Both the position numbers and the translations under genes were made by a program. DNA of 64,000 bases from the NCBI RefSeq assembly GCF_032878975.1, contig NZ_CP043875.1:1666370-1730369 (forward strand), read 5' to 3'. The notes under the pieces were generated by a model. That model saw only the letters and a list, made by a program, of their open reading frames with translations. It was not told where the DNA came from and did not search any database. Shown in pieces: positions 63,183-64,000 of the stretch. Numbering within the stretch: the first letter of the stretch is position 1; each line of letters begins with the position of its first letter. The DNA comes from Methanoplanus sp. FWC-SCC4. Its GTDB lineage: Archaea > Halobacteriota > Methanomicrobia > Methanomicrobiales > Methanomicrobiaceae.

Positions 63183-63534
63183 ACCATCCTGCGGATCAAT
63201 CCGCACCGGAATGCAGGGAAGGCTTGACATCCAAATCGAAGACGAATTCTTCTACATCATCCCCGAAGATGTCAGAAACCTGATCTTCTACGGAAGATCA
63301 GCCCCGGTTTTCAGATCCTGCACCGAAAAAAAGGACGAATGGGCAGAGATATTCGCAACCGAAATCTCCGGCCATGTTGCCATAAACACAGCCGGAAGAG
63401 CAGTTGAATTCATCACAACAAAAGGCTGCTTCATAATCCCGCTCTTCTCACTCCAGAAGGTCGCAAGGGGAGAAGCGGTTTCCGCACCGCTCTTTCAGAT
63501 ACTGCCTGATCTCAGGGGAGGCGTATTCCTTTGA
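63175..63534 (+). CDS. Hypothetical protein of virus-like gene set
   Basis: 119 residues from ATG 63175, with GGAGG 11 nt upstream. RLDIQIEDEFFYIIPEDVRN LIFYGRSAPVF, EISGHVAINTAGRAVEFITT KGCFIIPLFSLQKVARGEAV. A mixed alpha/beta domain of unknown function. Its stop overlaps the next TTG start. Confidence 0.65.
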   Translation: MNEPSCGSIRTGMQGRLDIQIEDEFFYIIPEDVRNLIFYGRSAPVFRSCTEKKDEWAEIFATEISGHVAINTAGRAVEFITTKGCFIIPLFSLQKVARGEAVSAPLFQILPDLRGGVFL

Positions 63535-64000
63535 ACCGTAAACAGGGGAATGAAACAGGAGAGAAGGAAAGCATTCCCGCAGCGGAGATAAAAAAGACTC
63601 TCTCCGTTCTTTTTGAAAAAAGGGATGTGGTTGAGATCCGGGCAATCGGGGATTTTTCAACCCACAGCGGATACTTTGACGACCACAGCCTTCTCGCAGA
63701 AAAGGCTCAAAATATCGACAGACTCACCGATGTCTCCGGCGTCTACACAACACTAAACAAGGTAAACCCGGCACTCCTCTCAAGACGTGCAAACAGAATA
63801 CGGATGAAACTCTCAAAAAACGATCCCACAACCGCGGATTCCGACATAATAAGAAGGAGATGGCTGCCGGTTGACCTTGATCCGGTAAGGCCGAGCGGCG
63901 TTTCATCATCCGATGGGGAGCACAATCTTGCACTGGAAAAGGCGGCAAAGATTAAGGAATGGCTCTCAGAAGAGGGATTCCCCGAACCTGTCCTTGCAGA
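63531..64000 (+). CDS. Primase/polymerase-like replication protein (3' end cut off)
   Basis: At least 156 residues from TTG 63531, which overlaps the previous stop (TTGA) and has GGGGAGG 11-17 nt upstream. VVEIRAIGDF, then HSGYFDDHSLLAEKAQNI, GVYTTLNKVNPALLSRRANR IR, TTADSDIIRRRWLPVDLDPV RPSGVSSSDGEHNLALEKA. The WLPVDxDPxRPxGxSSxxxE pattern with acidic residues is that of the primase/polymerase (Prim-Pol-like) domain of virus and plasmid replication proteins, normally followed by a helicase domain that would lie outside the window. Confidence 0.75.
   Translation, partial: MNRKQGNETGEKESIPAAEIKKTLSVLFEKRDVVEIRAIGDFSTHSGYFDDHSLLAEKAQNIDRLTDVSGVYTTLNKVNPALLSRRANRIRMKLSKNDPTTADSDIIRRRWLPVDLDPVRPSGVSSSDGEHNLALEKAAKIKEWLSEEGFPEPVLA

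Noticed and set aside
54321-64000. tRNA-Lys or tRNA-Leu as attachment site of the accessory region
   Set aside because: No repeat of either tRNA 3' end could be found up to 64 kb, and no integrase is visible.

Overview
The window looks like a piece of a methanogenic euryarchaeal chromosome, most likely Methanomicrobiales (Methanoplanus/Methanolacinia-like). This is inferred from class I HMG-CoA reductase, aIF1A, the AMP phosphorylase / ribose-1,5-bisphosphate isomerase pair, a small ferredoxin-linked Dsr-like protein, PGF-pre-PGF and PKD surface proteins, Trm5b-type tRNA methyltransferase, and archaeal TATA boxes with several leaderless starts. No methanogenesis enzyme lies in the window, so the genus is not proven. 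Most of the DNA is AT-rich with long AT-rich spacers; two stretches are clearly richer in GC.

Layout: 1-3.3 kb is the 5' part of a giant secreted beta-propeller/PKD protein (reverse strand, cut by the window edge). 3.7-7.2 kb holds an amino-acid permease, Trm5 and HMG-CoA reductase. 7.7-10.3 kb is a two-gene SGNH plus MBOAT (AlgI-like) polysaccharide acylation unit. 11-13 kb has a RimI-like acetyltransferase and a DUF1015 protein. 13.1-16.9 kb is a tightly overlapping six-gene operon: one lipoprotein followed by five proteins with type IV pilin-like N-termini, without a motor ATPase or platform protein. 17-26 kb is housekeeping and metabolism (aIF1A, DUF5320/DUF134, TRIC channel, two aminotransferases, Dsr-like protein, flavodoxin-fold reductase, DUF3179 lipoprotein, hydrolase). 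26-31.7 kb holds a DOMON lipoprotein facing a tiny His-containing membrane protein, a lone MazF-like protein, a SLOG/SLATT-like membrane protein, a CPBP homologue that has lost its catalytic motif and sits between two direct repeats, an AIM24 protein and a 59-residue zinc ribbon. 31.8 kb is an intact IS5-type transposase. 33-50 kb is mostly core genes: Dps-like ferritin, YwbE, the AMP-to-RuBP entry enzymes, a hybrid PAS kinase, flavoprotein, 5'-nucleotidase, ProC, PutP and three separate small RRM proteins.

50.2-53.8 kb (class B acid phosphatase, C45 acyltransferase, HD protein) rises steadily in GC and looks acquired. Two tRNA genes (Leu-GAG, Lys-TTT) follow, with a likely 42-residue membrane protein beside them. 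From about 56 kb the window is accessory: a DUF3427 helicase tail without its helicase, a 2.3-kb module holding ArdC and a DUF2080 protein bounded by two inverted copies of a GC-rich multi-hairpin element, a HEPN-like protein, and, from 61.8 kb, a compact virus- or plasmid-like gene set ending in a primase/polymerase-like protein that runs off the window.

The strongest candidates for something undescribed are the inverted multi-hairpin element, which keeps one hairpin by paired base changes; the motorless pilin-like operon, whose second gene seems to start at CTG; and the SLOG/SLATT-like protein. All calls come from reading the sequence and from recalled family signatures; no database search was run.
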